64,000 bases of DNA from Silene latifolia (lineage: Eukaryota; Streptophyta; Magnoliopsida; Caryophyllales; Caryophyllaceae), in contig NC_133536.1 in assembly GCF_048544455.1 (NCBI RefSeq), positions 27,530,152-27,594,151 of the forward strand, read 5' to 3'. Below are positions 24,149 to 34,270 of the stretch, one piece after another (positions within the stretch are counted from its first letter, which is position 1; each line of letters begins with the position of its first letter). The notes below the pieces were generated by a model. It searched no databases, was not told where the DNA came from, and worked only from the letters and a program-made list of their open reading frames with translations. Position numbers and translations under genes: made by a program.

Positions 24149-26322
24149 TTACACGTTGCACCCTCTGGCAGATACTTGGATGTTGACGACTTCGTCTCTT
24201 TCGTCCTTTGAGACGAGCTTTTGTGCTTTCCCCCGGTCCGAGACGTACATCAATGTCAGGGCCCGGATGGACATCACAGCGTCGGCCTCGCTCAAAGTGA
24301 CCCGGCCTATAAGAACGTTGTAGGCAGACGAACCGTCGATCACCACAAACTCAGATAGAACATTTTTAGCCGCATCGGCTTGGCCGAACATCACCGGCGA
24401 GTCCCGATTGACCCTGGGGTACCAGGCCGGCCCCAGAGAAGCTGTACAGCGGGTTAGTGCAGGGGCCCAGGTCTTCAATCTTCAGACCGAGATTGAGAAA
24501 GCATTCCCCGAACATGATGTTCGTGTAGGCGCCTGTATCAATTAGGCACCTCTTGACCAAGTGGTTGGCTATGTCCAAGTGGACTACAAGCGGGTCGCTG
24601 TGCGGGGCAACGACTCCTTCGTAGTCCTTCTTTCCGATGGTTATATCGGGGACGGTGGAAGCGGGGATCGCTGTGGTGGGCACAAAGTTGATGGCTTGGT
24701 AAAGCTCATTCAGGTGCCGTTTGTGCCCATTAGCTGATCCACCGTTCTCGTTTCCTCCGATGACAACCTGGATCACTCCCATCCTCTGGAATACTGATTT
24801 TCTATTCGCCCCGTCGGAGCTTGTTTCTGGGCCTCCAGCTACATACTTGCTGAGGGCCCCCTTTCGGATCAGCTCCTCGATGGCGTTCCTCAGATGCCGA
24901 CAATTGTCGGTCTTATGGCCGGGTTGGCCGTGGTAGTCGCAGAACTGGCTAAGGTCGCCGTCCCCCCTCGCCTTTGGGGGCCTTGCCCATTTCTGCCCTT
25001 CGTTCTTGCTTAGGGCAAAGACTTCGGCCGGTGATTTAACCTGGGGGGTGAGACCGCTGTACCGCTTCGGGGTGTATGGTCCCGAACTCCCCCCGGCGCC
25101 CGCCGAGTTCTGTTTCCTATTAAATCTCTCAGGCCGTGACCTATTCATGTCAAGGCGTCCTTCGTCTACGTTGTCCCGGCGGCTCCTCCTTTCTGGGTGC
25201 CCAGCTTCACTGTGGCCTACCCAGGTCTTGTGATAGTCCTCCACCTTTATGGCTCGGTCGGCCATCTTTCTGGCGGAGTCTAGGTTGAGGTCCTCGCACT
25301 TGATGAGCTCATTTTTGAACTCGCCTTTCGGCAGGCCTTTCATCAGTGCGAAGGCCGCCTGTTCGGTGTTCAGCTCACGAATCTGCTGAACCTTAGCGTC
25401 GAATCTCTTGACGTAGCTCCGGAGGGACTCGTCCTCCCCCTGTCGGATAGTCCGGAGATCTGATGTCTCCACGGCCCTTCGCTTGTTGCAAGCGTATTGG
25501 GCTATGAAATTGTCCCTTAGGTCGGCATAACAGTACACCGAGCCATTAGGTAGCCCCTTGTACCAACTCTGAGACATGCCATGGAGGGTCATTGGGAAGA
25601 CTCGGCACCACACCTCATCAGGCTGCTCCCATACCGATATGTACGACTCGAAAGCCTCGGCGTGGTCGGTTGGGTCGCTATCCCCTTTGTATGATAGGGG
25701 CGGCAGCTTCAGTTTGGTCGGCACCGGGACTTCGAGGACAAAGGCATTGAGGGGCTGTCTGACCACGTGCCGAATGACACGCGGCGATCGGCTCCTCGCA
25801 ATCCTAGTCCGACTTCTCTCCCCGTGGCGGGAAGGACTTCTTGTTGTCCGACTTTGGAGAGTCGGACTTCTTTCTTCATTTCTTCGGGGGTGGCCTCGTT
25901 GTTGCCGCGGCGACGCTGTCCTCCCACGAGTGGGGGAAGGACTTTGGTCTGCCACTGGCAACGAGGGCTCCGCCGGCGTCCTTGCATGCCCAGCTCCTTG
26001 TATTACTCCGGTCAAGTTGTTCGGAGTTACTTTGTGGGCCCTGGTCACCGGTGGAGGCGCCGCCGTCACCGTCGTCGTGACAGGGGGTGACCGGCGTACC
26101 GCCCATCAGGTCCAGGAATAGCTTCAGTTTGGCTGCATCGACCACATGTCCCATGACAGTGACCTGGCCGGTGGGCAGCGGTGTTTCTGGCTCCCTTGGC
26201 ATCCCGTACTTCACCGGCTCAATCACTCGGCCGGTGGGGGACTGCCCGATCTCCGAATTAGGGAACGTCTCATCCTGGTAGAATTCGGTTTCTACACTCA
26301 CAAGTTCTGGCTGTTTTGACAT
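24149..26322 (-). pseudogene. Retand-like gag and aspartic protease
   Basis: The first ATG on the minus strand is at 26322 (MSKQPELVSV), about 70 bp after the primer site. The first frame runs to 25876, then a shift near 26080 leads into the long frame 24366-26069. This has an Arg/Ser-rich linker, the retrotransposon gag core (DHAEAFESYISVW, MTLHGMSQSWYKGLP, LRSYVKRF), a CX3HX4HX4C-type knuckle (CDYHGQPGHKTDNC, 24900-24941) and the protease with its DTG active site (24531-24539). A second shift near 24400-24440 moves the protease C-terminus (SAYNVLIGR) to the 24149-24478 frame. Gag would form the particle; the protease would cleave gag-pol. Confidence 0.9.
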
Positions 26323-26391
26323 CTTCTTAGCTCTTTGAATGGTTTTTTTGGTTGTTTTTGTAAGGTAGGTGACCAGCTTTTAGTATGGACC

Positions 26392-26409
26392 TCCCCACAG
26401 ACGGCGCCA
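26392..26409 (-). other. Primer-binding site of the Retand-like element
   Basis: The minus strand reads TGGCGCCGTCTGTGGGGA two bases after the 5' LTR end. The form is that of gypsy primer sites; the matching tRNA was not determined. Confidence 0.65.
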
Positions 26410-26411
26410 AT

Positions 26412-27010
26412 TGTTCCGGGTGTAATTCCGAAGTAGAGTTGTGACCACGTAAGCTTGTTGAATGGTGTCTTTGACTTGTCTCTTCCTTTCGCTCTCTCCT
26501 GTAAAGATGAACAAACTGAGGGCTCGGCTTGGTACCGAGCGTACTCACTCCGACGCTCAAGTCAGTAAACTTAAAGGGATTAAGTTGTGTGTTACTTGGC
26601 AAAGTATATAGTAGAGAGATAAGGGAGTTTATATCAGATTAATAGTGAGTTTTAGGGTGAATTGTGGATTATTGGATCGTTTTCTCAATGAGGATTGAGG
26701 AGTATTTATAGACTTTCACCTTTTGTCACGTAGTGGCCAAGTGGCCAAGTGGCAGAGCAGGTGGAAAGACTGTTCTACCCTCGGCCGAGGGACCCATGGC
26801 AGGCCGGCTGGCCTGGTTGACTCCATGCAGAGGGTACTGGATGTGAGTACGCGGATATGCCTCCCGGCTGGCTAGTTGCCTAGCCGAGACCCAAGTGACA
26901 GGCCGACAGGCTGCGTCGGTTAGGCTGTCTAATACGTTGACTTGCTGTGGATATCTCTGACCTTGCTCAATATGTTGACTCAGTCAGCGGGTGCAGAATA
27001 TGCCCCATCA
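26412..27010 (-). repeat. Retand-like 5' LTR (599 bp)
   Basis: Near-identical to 16194-16798. A TATTTATAG near 26703 gives the TATAAATA promoter motif in the sense (minus) orientation. Confidence 0.9.
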
Positions 27011-27015
27011 AATGC

Positions 27016-27081
27016 AATAGGTCTCAGGAGGACCGCGTTTCTGTCTTCCGCTGCTACATGTAATGTACCTCGGTCCCTTCA
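27016..27081 (+). repeat. Copia 5' LTR, third segment
   Basis: Last 66 bp of the copia 5' LTR, matching 33760-33825 with a few substitutions. Confidence 0.9.
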
Positions 27082-27083
27082 AT

Positions 27084-27096
27084 TGGTATCAGAGCC
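27084..27096 (+). other. Primer-binding site of the copia element
   Basis: TGGTATCAGAGCC two bases after the LTR end, the standard initiator tRNA-Met type match. Confidence 0.8.
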
Positions 27097-27347
27097 AATT
27101 TTGCCTTACGGAAGCGAGAAAAGTTATCGTTGTATGTTGGAGTGAAGTTTGGCTATACTTGTTTTACGTATGAGCAAACTAGCTAGTCTTTTAGTGACAT
27201 GATAGCATATCAATTTGTTTTTCTTTGTTCAATTATTAGTGTAATGATTGCTCTAATTAACATATTGAGTATACTTCATGTCTTATGTTATTTTTGGCTA
27301 CATATAAGAGAAGGGTTCTCTTTGTGGTGCAATATTAACAAAGTTTG

Positions 27348-30300
27348 TGTGAACCCCCGCTATAACGCGGAAAATATAACTTATAAATTCAAGCGGAAAT
27401 TAGGAAATTTTTGAAACTTTTAAAGTTTAAAGCGCGGGTTCATTAAACTCTAAAACCCAAATAAAGAATGCGGAAATAAAGTTAAGTTTATACAAACGTG
27501 ATAGACGAAGATGAGGGAAAATATATCCCTCGAATGACAATACAATAAAAGGTGAGTCTAAGCAATCCTAATAAGACGACTACTAGTCCAAGGTGCTCCC
27601 TAGCTCACACGTCTAAACCCCACAAATGCATCTTCACAAACCTGTCATTCATGTAAACATGAGTGGGGAGTAACTGAGGGTTCTCCCAGCCACATTATGT
27701 TAAAATAAGCGTAACAAATAACTCAATTAAGCAAGGCATAGAAAATGATTGTAAGCAATGTAAATAAATAAATGCCATGGAATAAAACTTGCCAATTGAA
27801 TAAAAATGATTAAAGTGACTAAAATTAGCATAACATAAATTCGTCCGATTATGTGAGACACCTGATAATTATGGATGCGCATCCCAAGTAAAAATGACAT
27901 TTGCAACCAACCATAATGCAAGACATTTACCACTCTTAGACTATAATTTCCCCGGGTAGGACTACGATAATGATACGGTCTTAGTCTAAATCTGCAGATT
28001 TTCGGGTGTACATCCCGATTCGACGTGCGCCAGCACAGCACGCACCTAAGACTCGACTACTCAAGGAGACCGAGTACCCCAATCGCCAGAACAGCACGAA
28101 AGTGGTGGAAAGACTAAGATAAGACTCACTTGCCAGCACAGCACAAGTGGCCCAAAACCACACTTGCCAGAACAGCACAAGTAGGCCAAACCCGTACTTG
28201 CCAGAACAGCACAAGTTGGGCGAAAATGTAAGTCAAGCAAAAGGTATAGCAAAATGACAAATTTACATGGATATGACCCAATTTAATTAAACATGTATAA
28301 TAAATCATACGTACTTGAGTCATGATAAATAAATGAAAAAGAGCAAGTAATAACTCGTAAATGAAATATTCCACGTCATTTCATACTTTTATAACAAGGA
28401 CCACCATTTTATTTCATATAACTAAGCCATTTGAACAAAATGAAAATAAGCGGGAATGAACGATTGCATTATGTAAAACATGAGAAGAAACGTAAATAAT
28501 CACATGTGAGTCATTCATAAGCATATGCCATAATATAAGAGTGACCGAACAACTATAAGGCATGTTCAAGCTTAATATAAGGTATGAGAAGGCATAGAAC
28601 AAAACTAAAACTATTGCTATTATATCTTCACTTCAATTATTGAATATGTATCCAATTAAATCTTTCACTACTTGCATGGTCATCTTCCCTAAATACACAA
28701 TTTCGTATAACACATGTAACACCATGTGAAAGTAAGGGTGGAAATTTAGTGACACACTGGCCTGGCCTGCACAGAAACATGCGACAAGCAGCTTGCAGCA
28801 CGCAGACAGAACACACGCAGACAGAACAGACAATACAGAGCATCCAAAAAAAAAAACGCAACACCCCTTCTTTGCCCAACCATCTTAGAGCGATTTTCTA
28901 GGTCAAACTAGGACGGATTTCACCCGCTCAAAGGACCCAATCCAAACAGGTACATATACTTGAGACATACGTAAGAAAATTGGTTCAATTTAGCATAAAG
29001 AACCCGTCAAAAACAGCCTGCGAAAACAGCCTGACAAAAACCCATTTTTCACGGTTAAAGAAGCTCATTTGTGACCGTCTTAAGACGAAATTTTAAGCAT
29101 GAAAAGAATGGAATTCCTTACATACAACCCACCCATTACATACATGGATATTCACATGAGACGGAAATTAAATAATTGGCAGAAATCTTCCGTGAAATCG
29201 ACTCAAAAACAGTCCAAGAAAATCACCCATCATCAACTTGTTTATACTTGGTTTTTCAAACAATTCACGAGGCCGTCTTAAGACAAGTTTTTAAGCATGT
29301 TACAAGGCGGAATTCATCCAAACAAAAGACTATATTCATTCATGTATATGCACACGAGACATGAGCAATCAAATTGACTCGAACCAACAACCATTTCAAC
29401 CTAAAAATCGCGTCCAAGGCTGACCGTTATGTAACGTCAAGGAAAAAATCTACGAGTTAATACATTTATAAAATGCATTATGTTAAATCTCTCATATGTA
29501 AAGGCTAACCAGGTGCATTTATGAGAATAGGCCTTTTCTTGACAGAAGATTCATCCAGTTAGATAAGAAGCAATACAAAACAAATTAACGTTTTTGAGTT
29601 ATCAGTTCACTCTTTTACCCTTCTACAGCCAGCAACACCATGTTAGCTGTCAGCTGAGCAAAATGAAATGACGATTGATTGAATTTAGTCATTTAGATTT
29701 GAATGTCATCTTCTCCTATCTATCTATATTTATCCACGCTTGAGTCACATTTCCACTGTTTTATGTTCAGTTTTGCGTCCGTCTTAAGACGAAATTTTAA
29801 GCACGAAAATGATAATATTCATCCAAACAAATTGCCCGACATGATTACCCACTTCACAAAAAAATTCAAAGGTACCAAATTTTCTCAAAAAGGATAAGTA
29901 AAACTCGAATAAAACTGTCTCAAAGGACACCATAAGAACTCAGTCAAGACAACAACTTTATGTTATAAAAGAGTAAAAACACATTTAAGCACATATAAAT
30001 TTCGACATAATGTCGAGTAATCCCATCACCGTTACCTTTTTGCCCTTCAAAACTCCGAAGAAAACGCCTATAGAGTACGAGCCTCCCACCGGGTCTTCAA
30101 TTTCTTCAACTAGAGGAAAGAAAACGAGATAAAGGAGCTAAAAATCAGAACTTCCATGAGACGGGTCAATTTGAAATCACCACAAAAACAAGACTTTCTT
30201 ACCTTGAAAGGAGGAGGAAGGAAAGGGGAAGAAAATGGTACAAAAATTAGGAGAAACGGTTGAGGAATTGAGTCGAAATCTGGGTTTGAAATCGGCCAAA

Positions 30301-30822
30301 AATGGAGTGTAATCGTTGGTGTTGTTTCGTTGTTACTGCAGTGCTGTGCTGCTGTGTTTATCAGGTGTTTATTTTTTTTTGAAAAAGGAAAGGGATAAGT
30401 GGGTTGGGGATGGTGAGGTGTGAGAGAATGAGTGGTCAACAACAAAAAAGAATTATATTATAAGTGTAAGACGGTTGTGTGTTGTCAAAATCGAATTGGT
30501 CCGAATTAATTTAGGTCCGAAAGTTAAACGTGACGGTCTATAGCTAGACGGAAGTTAAGACGGGAATTATTATTATTACAGTCATCATTATTGTCACTAT
30601 TATTGTCCGACCAAAAACATGTATACATAAATTCTTATATAAAGTATGCCTCACAAATATAATTTAATTATACGTATTTTTATAAAAATTTATATAATAC
30701 GTTTATAAAAATCGTGTTTGACATAAAATTAATTAAATTGAATAATTCAAAAATATATAATAAAGTGATTAAACGGTTTAATAAATTTTAAATGTCAAAA
30801 TGGGAAATTCGCGGGTGTTTCA
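27348..30822 (-). repeat. Probable gypsy solo LTR, about 3.5 kb, inside the copia
   Basis: On the minus strand it starts TGAAACACCCGCGAATTT and ends GGGGGTTCACA. Blocks such as GGCTGGGAGAACCCT and GTTACTCCCCACT (minus) match the solo LTR at 34285-37221 in the same order, so the two belong to one LTR lineage. No internal region flanks it. The 5-bp target duplication is unconvincing (GTTTG left, TTTGA right), so the exact ends are tentative. Small frames inside are not supported as genes. Confidence 0.6.
28128..28216. repeat. Short tandem repeat ACTTGCCAGAACAGCACAAGT, about 35-bp spacing
   Basis: Three copies (28128, 28164, 28195) of a 21-bp unit whose ends ACTTG and CAAGT pair, giving small hairpins. 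A fourth diverged copy is near 28084. They lie in the solo LTR. Confidence 0.6.
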
Positions 30823-31480
30823 TTTGAGTACTACGGTTATGCGATAACTGTGTACGACAATTATATGAGATATAATTGTTAAGTGCTAATATACAATATA
30901 AGCACTTGTGTTATTCAAATTGTTTGAATGACATTAAAACTTGACCAGTTAAAGATTATTGAGTTTTTTAATTGATAAAATATGAGGTATTTTGTCGAAG
31001 GTTGCCACTCAAGTAGACAATAAAGTTATTTTATTTTCGTTTACAAGAAGCGACCTGACAACCAGGGGGCTTGTAATTCGGAGATATAATAATATTGTCT
31101 ATTGTATGTGATACATGGTGAAGAAAAGTTAACTAATCTTGTACTTTTAGTCTGGACAACCCAGAGGGTATGACATTTATTAATTTTCTGTCACTAGAGT
31201 GGATAAACTCAACTACACTGATAGGTACAACCTGACAACCAGGGGACTATGTAGTGTAGAGCCTGAAATGATTTTATAAGATAAAATCAGACGAATTTTA
31301 ATTATGATGAGAAGCGACCTGACAACCACGGGGCTCATGCATGTTTTAAAATTCTTATATATCATTATGAGGAAGTACATATCATGATGATGTATGATTA
31401 TGTTCTTATTTGGATTATTTTCTTTCCGACTAAGATTTATCAAAGGAGGCTAGTGGGAGTACAGTCATTTTCCTATTGCT
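30823..31480 (+). other. Copia internal remnant, non-coding, with repeated CCTGACAACCAGGGG motif
   Basis: The motif occurs at 31049-31072, 31231-31247 and 31311-31336, with a weaker copy at 31149-31174. No coding frame is visible. Confidence 0.5.
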
Positions 31481-31549
31481 AATAGGAAATGATGTGCTAA
31501 CCATGCAAGAGACAAAGATTTGGCTATCTGAACAGTTATCCATAGAGGA

Positions 31550-32209
31550 TATGGGAAAAGCGGCTTATATTGTTGGAATAAGAATCTATTGAGATAGATT
31601 CAGGAAGCTGTTATAGCTCTCCCAAATTTGTACACTGAGCAGTCAAGTTGTACAAGGCTTGATGTGTCTTACCCGCTAGGAGTAGCGAGTAGGCATCAGG
31701 CAATCCGGATGAGGGATATTGGAAAGTGGTGAAAACCATCCTTGAGTACTTGAGAAGGACTAAGGACCAATTCCTCATTTTTGGAGATTGTAAGCTAAAA
31801 GTGTTTAGCTGTACTAATGCAAGTTTCGCATTGGATAAGGATGATAGCAAGTCTACTTCTAGTTATGCTTTCACCTTAAATGGTGAGTAGTGAGTTGGAA
31901 GAGTTCCATAAAAGCTCTTAACTGAACTAGGTGTTGTTCCTTCAGTGGAGGAAGGTATTCCTCTATTGTGTGTCAATAAGGAGTTATTGCACAGGCTAAA
32001 AAGCTAAGGGGACCACCAACGATCTAAACATGTTCTTCGGAAATTTCACCTAATGAGAAAAATATTCGAACATGGAGATGTTCACATTCATCAGGTGTAA
32101 AGGAAAGAAACGATGCAGATCCTTTCACTAAGGCACTTTTATCAAAAGAATTTGACAAGCGCAAGGGGGAATATAGGATCAAGGTTCATTACCGATTGCC
32201 TCTAGGTCA
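31550..32209 (+). pseudogene. Copia RNase H remnant
   Basis: Broken frames still read copia RNase H sequence, for example YWKVVKTILEYLRRTKDQF, FSCTNASFALDKDDSKSTS, RKFHLMRKIFEHGDVHIHQ and a KAL-type segment near the end. Several stops and shifts. It is the only pol part left in this element. Confidence 0.7.
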
Positions 32210-32219
32210 AGTGGGAGAT
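32210..32219 (+). other. Polypurine tract of the copia element
   Basis: GTGGGAGATT immediately before TGTTGG of the 3' LTR, the classic copia arrangement. Confidence 0.75.
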
Positions 32220-33825
32220 TGTTGGAACTATGCCCCAGAGCAATCGTTATGAAACGTTTTGAACGAATTTCATACAGTATAGTTATTAATGGAGATTAAT
32301 AATTAGATGGCATTTTCTTATTATCTTATTTAAAGTGTTAATATGATGATAAATCCTTGATTAAACTGGTATACTTGACATCATAATGGAGATTATGATA
32401 ATGAGAGTCGAGTATTATAGAGTTTAGTCTAAAAGTGTTCTTGGTCGTTGGATCATCAGAACGGGATTATGATCATCCGGATAGACCAATATATTGATAA
32501 CGTTACTCATAGGATGAGTATTAATGGATCTCATTCATTAAGTTATAATATAGATAATGCATATAGAGATATGATTATTGAACTGACCAACAGTGAGATT
32601 TCCCAAATGGTTATTATTACCTATGCACTGTCAATGTGGAAATTCTCTTAAGGAGTAATTGTATATTTTATCCTTTGACCTGAGATCATCATTGTAGTTA
32701 ATAGACTACTTATTGTACTTAGATACCGGACACCTAGTGTGTAAAAATTCTAGTTGAATGGTCATTGGGTATAATTAAGTACCTATGTAATTAATGGTGA
32801 GTCAAGATGGAATCCGTCAGCTCAAGGTAATGAGTTTGAACTCTATGTTGTCATTAATCTTATTGGTCATATCAAAACCTTGGACATGGTAGATGAATGA
32901 TTTAAGAAAGGAGTTTCTTAAAGTCATTCCCGACCAATAATGATTGACATATAACATAATGGTTGTCTAGTGGAGTTTGACAGTCAAACCATACCCTAGG
33001 ATGATCCGGAGTTAGAACGACGGAGGGAAATAAATACAGTATCCTTTACCAGGTTCGAGTACAATGAATATTGGTATTCACGCTATCCGGCCGTCGGGGA
33101 GTGTTGTTAGACGCCAACCTCGATTAATAGTTAATGAGATTAATTATTACCGGTTTAGCGATGAACCTATGTGGTCACACACTTACGGTGTGATATTTAA
33201 CGTTTACGATTATGTAATTTATTATGAGATAATTATTTAAATAATCTCGACGACATATTTTTATATTGTCCGCTAACACGGAAATATAGTTAATATCGGA
33301 TAAATGTGTGTATGAGAGACCGAGACGTGATTGGCTATGAGGGCCACGTACGCGCATGTCACTTGGCAAATTGGAATTGTTAGCATGCCATGCTTTTGTA
33401 CGTGTCATATCACATATGGATAGTCATCCCTTAAGTGTTAAGAAAATGACTCACTTCATCACTCTTGTATGTTTGTGCCTTGATGCCCAAGCATTCGGTT
33501 ACTATAAATAGCCATCGTCTGGTGAGAATTTTATTAGATAAGATAAGAAGGATATATAAAAGTATCCCTCTCTAATACATACATATGAAAGAGAAAAGTT
33601 TTTCTCTCTATATTCCGAGGTCGTCTCAAGGGTTGAGAACGTTAGTCTATCTACCGGTGTGGATACACTAGAGCCTCCGTATTTTCGGGGTTAGACCAAT
33701 TTATTGTCTACACGTAAAGTATTTGTCCCTTTACCCAATTTTTACAAGTTTTTAAATGCAATAGATCTCAGGAGGACCGCGTTTCTGTCTTCCACTGCTA
33801 CATGTAATGTACCGCGGTCCCTTCA
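32220..33825 (+). repeat. Copia 3' LTR (1606 bp), uninterrupted
   Basis: Serves as the empty-site reference for the MULE and Retand-like insertions in the 5' LTR. TATAAATA at 33503-33510. Frames inside recur in the 5' LTR and are not genes. Confidence 0.9.
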
Positions 33826-33830
33826 AAACC

Positions 33831-34270
33831 CATGCTAAATCACAACAAATTGTCACAGGACATTCCATTGGCTGCAGTCGATTCACAACTTTTAATATCA
33901 TGGTTTTATCTTTCTATGAAATGTTCTCATAAAAAATGTCGAACTTGGGGGTACGACCTTACGGGTACGAACATTAGTAGTTTAGCATGTTTAGAAACAA
34001 CTATATGCAAAAAAAAAACAAAAAAAAAGTACACGAGAATTAGTATTCCGTAACATAAGCAACCAAATACGAACTGTTATTTATTAAACAAATGCGAAAT
34101 TTAGGAATATTTCGACTACACTGATAAGAAGGAACTTAGTTCACCATACATAACTCAATCCTAATTAATAAATAAAAAAAAAAAACAGAACTCAATCCTA
34201 ATTAATTAAAAAATAATAAATAGAAATTCAAAAATCAATCTTCTCGTTGAGGTAGACCAATTCTCCAATG
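33831..34270. other. Flank of the copia element, possible exon remnant
   Basis: A frame open from 33832 to 34053 is in phase with codons read at 8251-8306 when the copia is removed. Its end has A-rich tracts. No family recognised. Confidence 0.3.

Larger units (their letters stand above)
16194..27010 (-). mobile_element. Retand-like Ty3/gypsy (Tat lineage) retrotransposon, 10.8 kb
   Basis: A complete element on the minus strand with a 5-bp target duplication AATGC (16189-16193, 27011-27015). The LTRs are 16194-16798 (3') and 26412-27010 (5'), nearly identical but for small indels and substitutions, so the insertion is fairly recent. Order from the 5' LTR leftwards: primer site, gag-protease, reverse transcriptase, RNase H-integrase, a tandem repeat, then a gene unit on the opposite (plus) strand before the 3' LTR. 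I recall the Silene latifolia Retand-2 element as about 11.1 kb with two antisense ORFs between pol and the right LTR and a tandem repeat; this copy has all of these. Frameshifts in gag and pol make this copy non-functional as it stands. Confidence 0.9.
8307..33825 (+). mobile_element. Ty1/copia retrotransposon with nested insertions
   Basis: One copia element framed by a 5-bp target duplication AAACC (8302-8306 and 33826-33830). The 5' LTR starts TGTTGGAACTATGCCCC at 8307 and ends at 27081; the 3' LTR is 32220-33825. A tRNA-Met-type primer site follows the 5' LTR, and a GTGGGAGATT polypurine tract precedes the 3' LTR. The 5' LTR is broken by a MULE (9668-16006) and a gypsy element (16194-27010). 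Removing both, with one copy of each target duplication, leaves 1605 bp against 1606 bp for the 3' LTR. The interior (27082-32219) lacks gag, integrase and reverse transcriptase. Only an RNase H remnant remains, so the element cannot move by itself. Confidence 0.9.

Noticed and set aside
30110-30445. 111-codon minus-strand frame rich in Pro, His and Phe
   Set aside because: Within a probable solo LTR, low-complexity composition, no recognisable domain.
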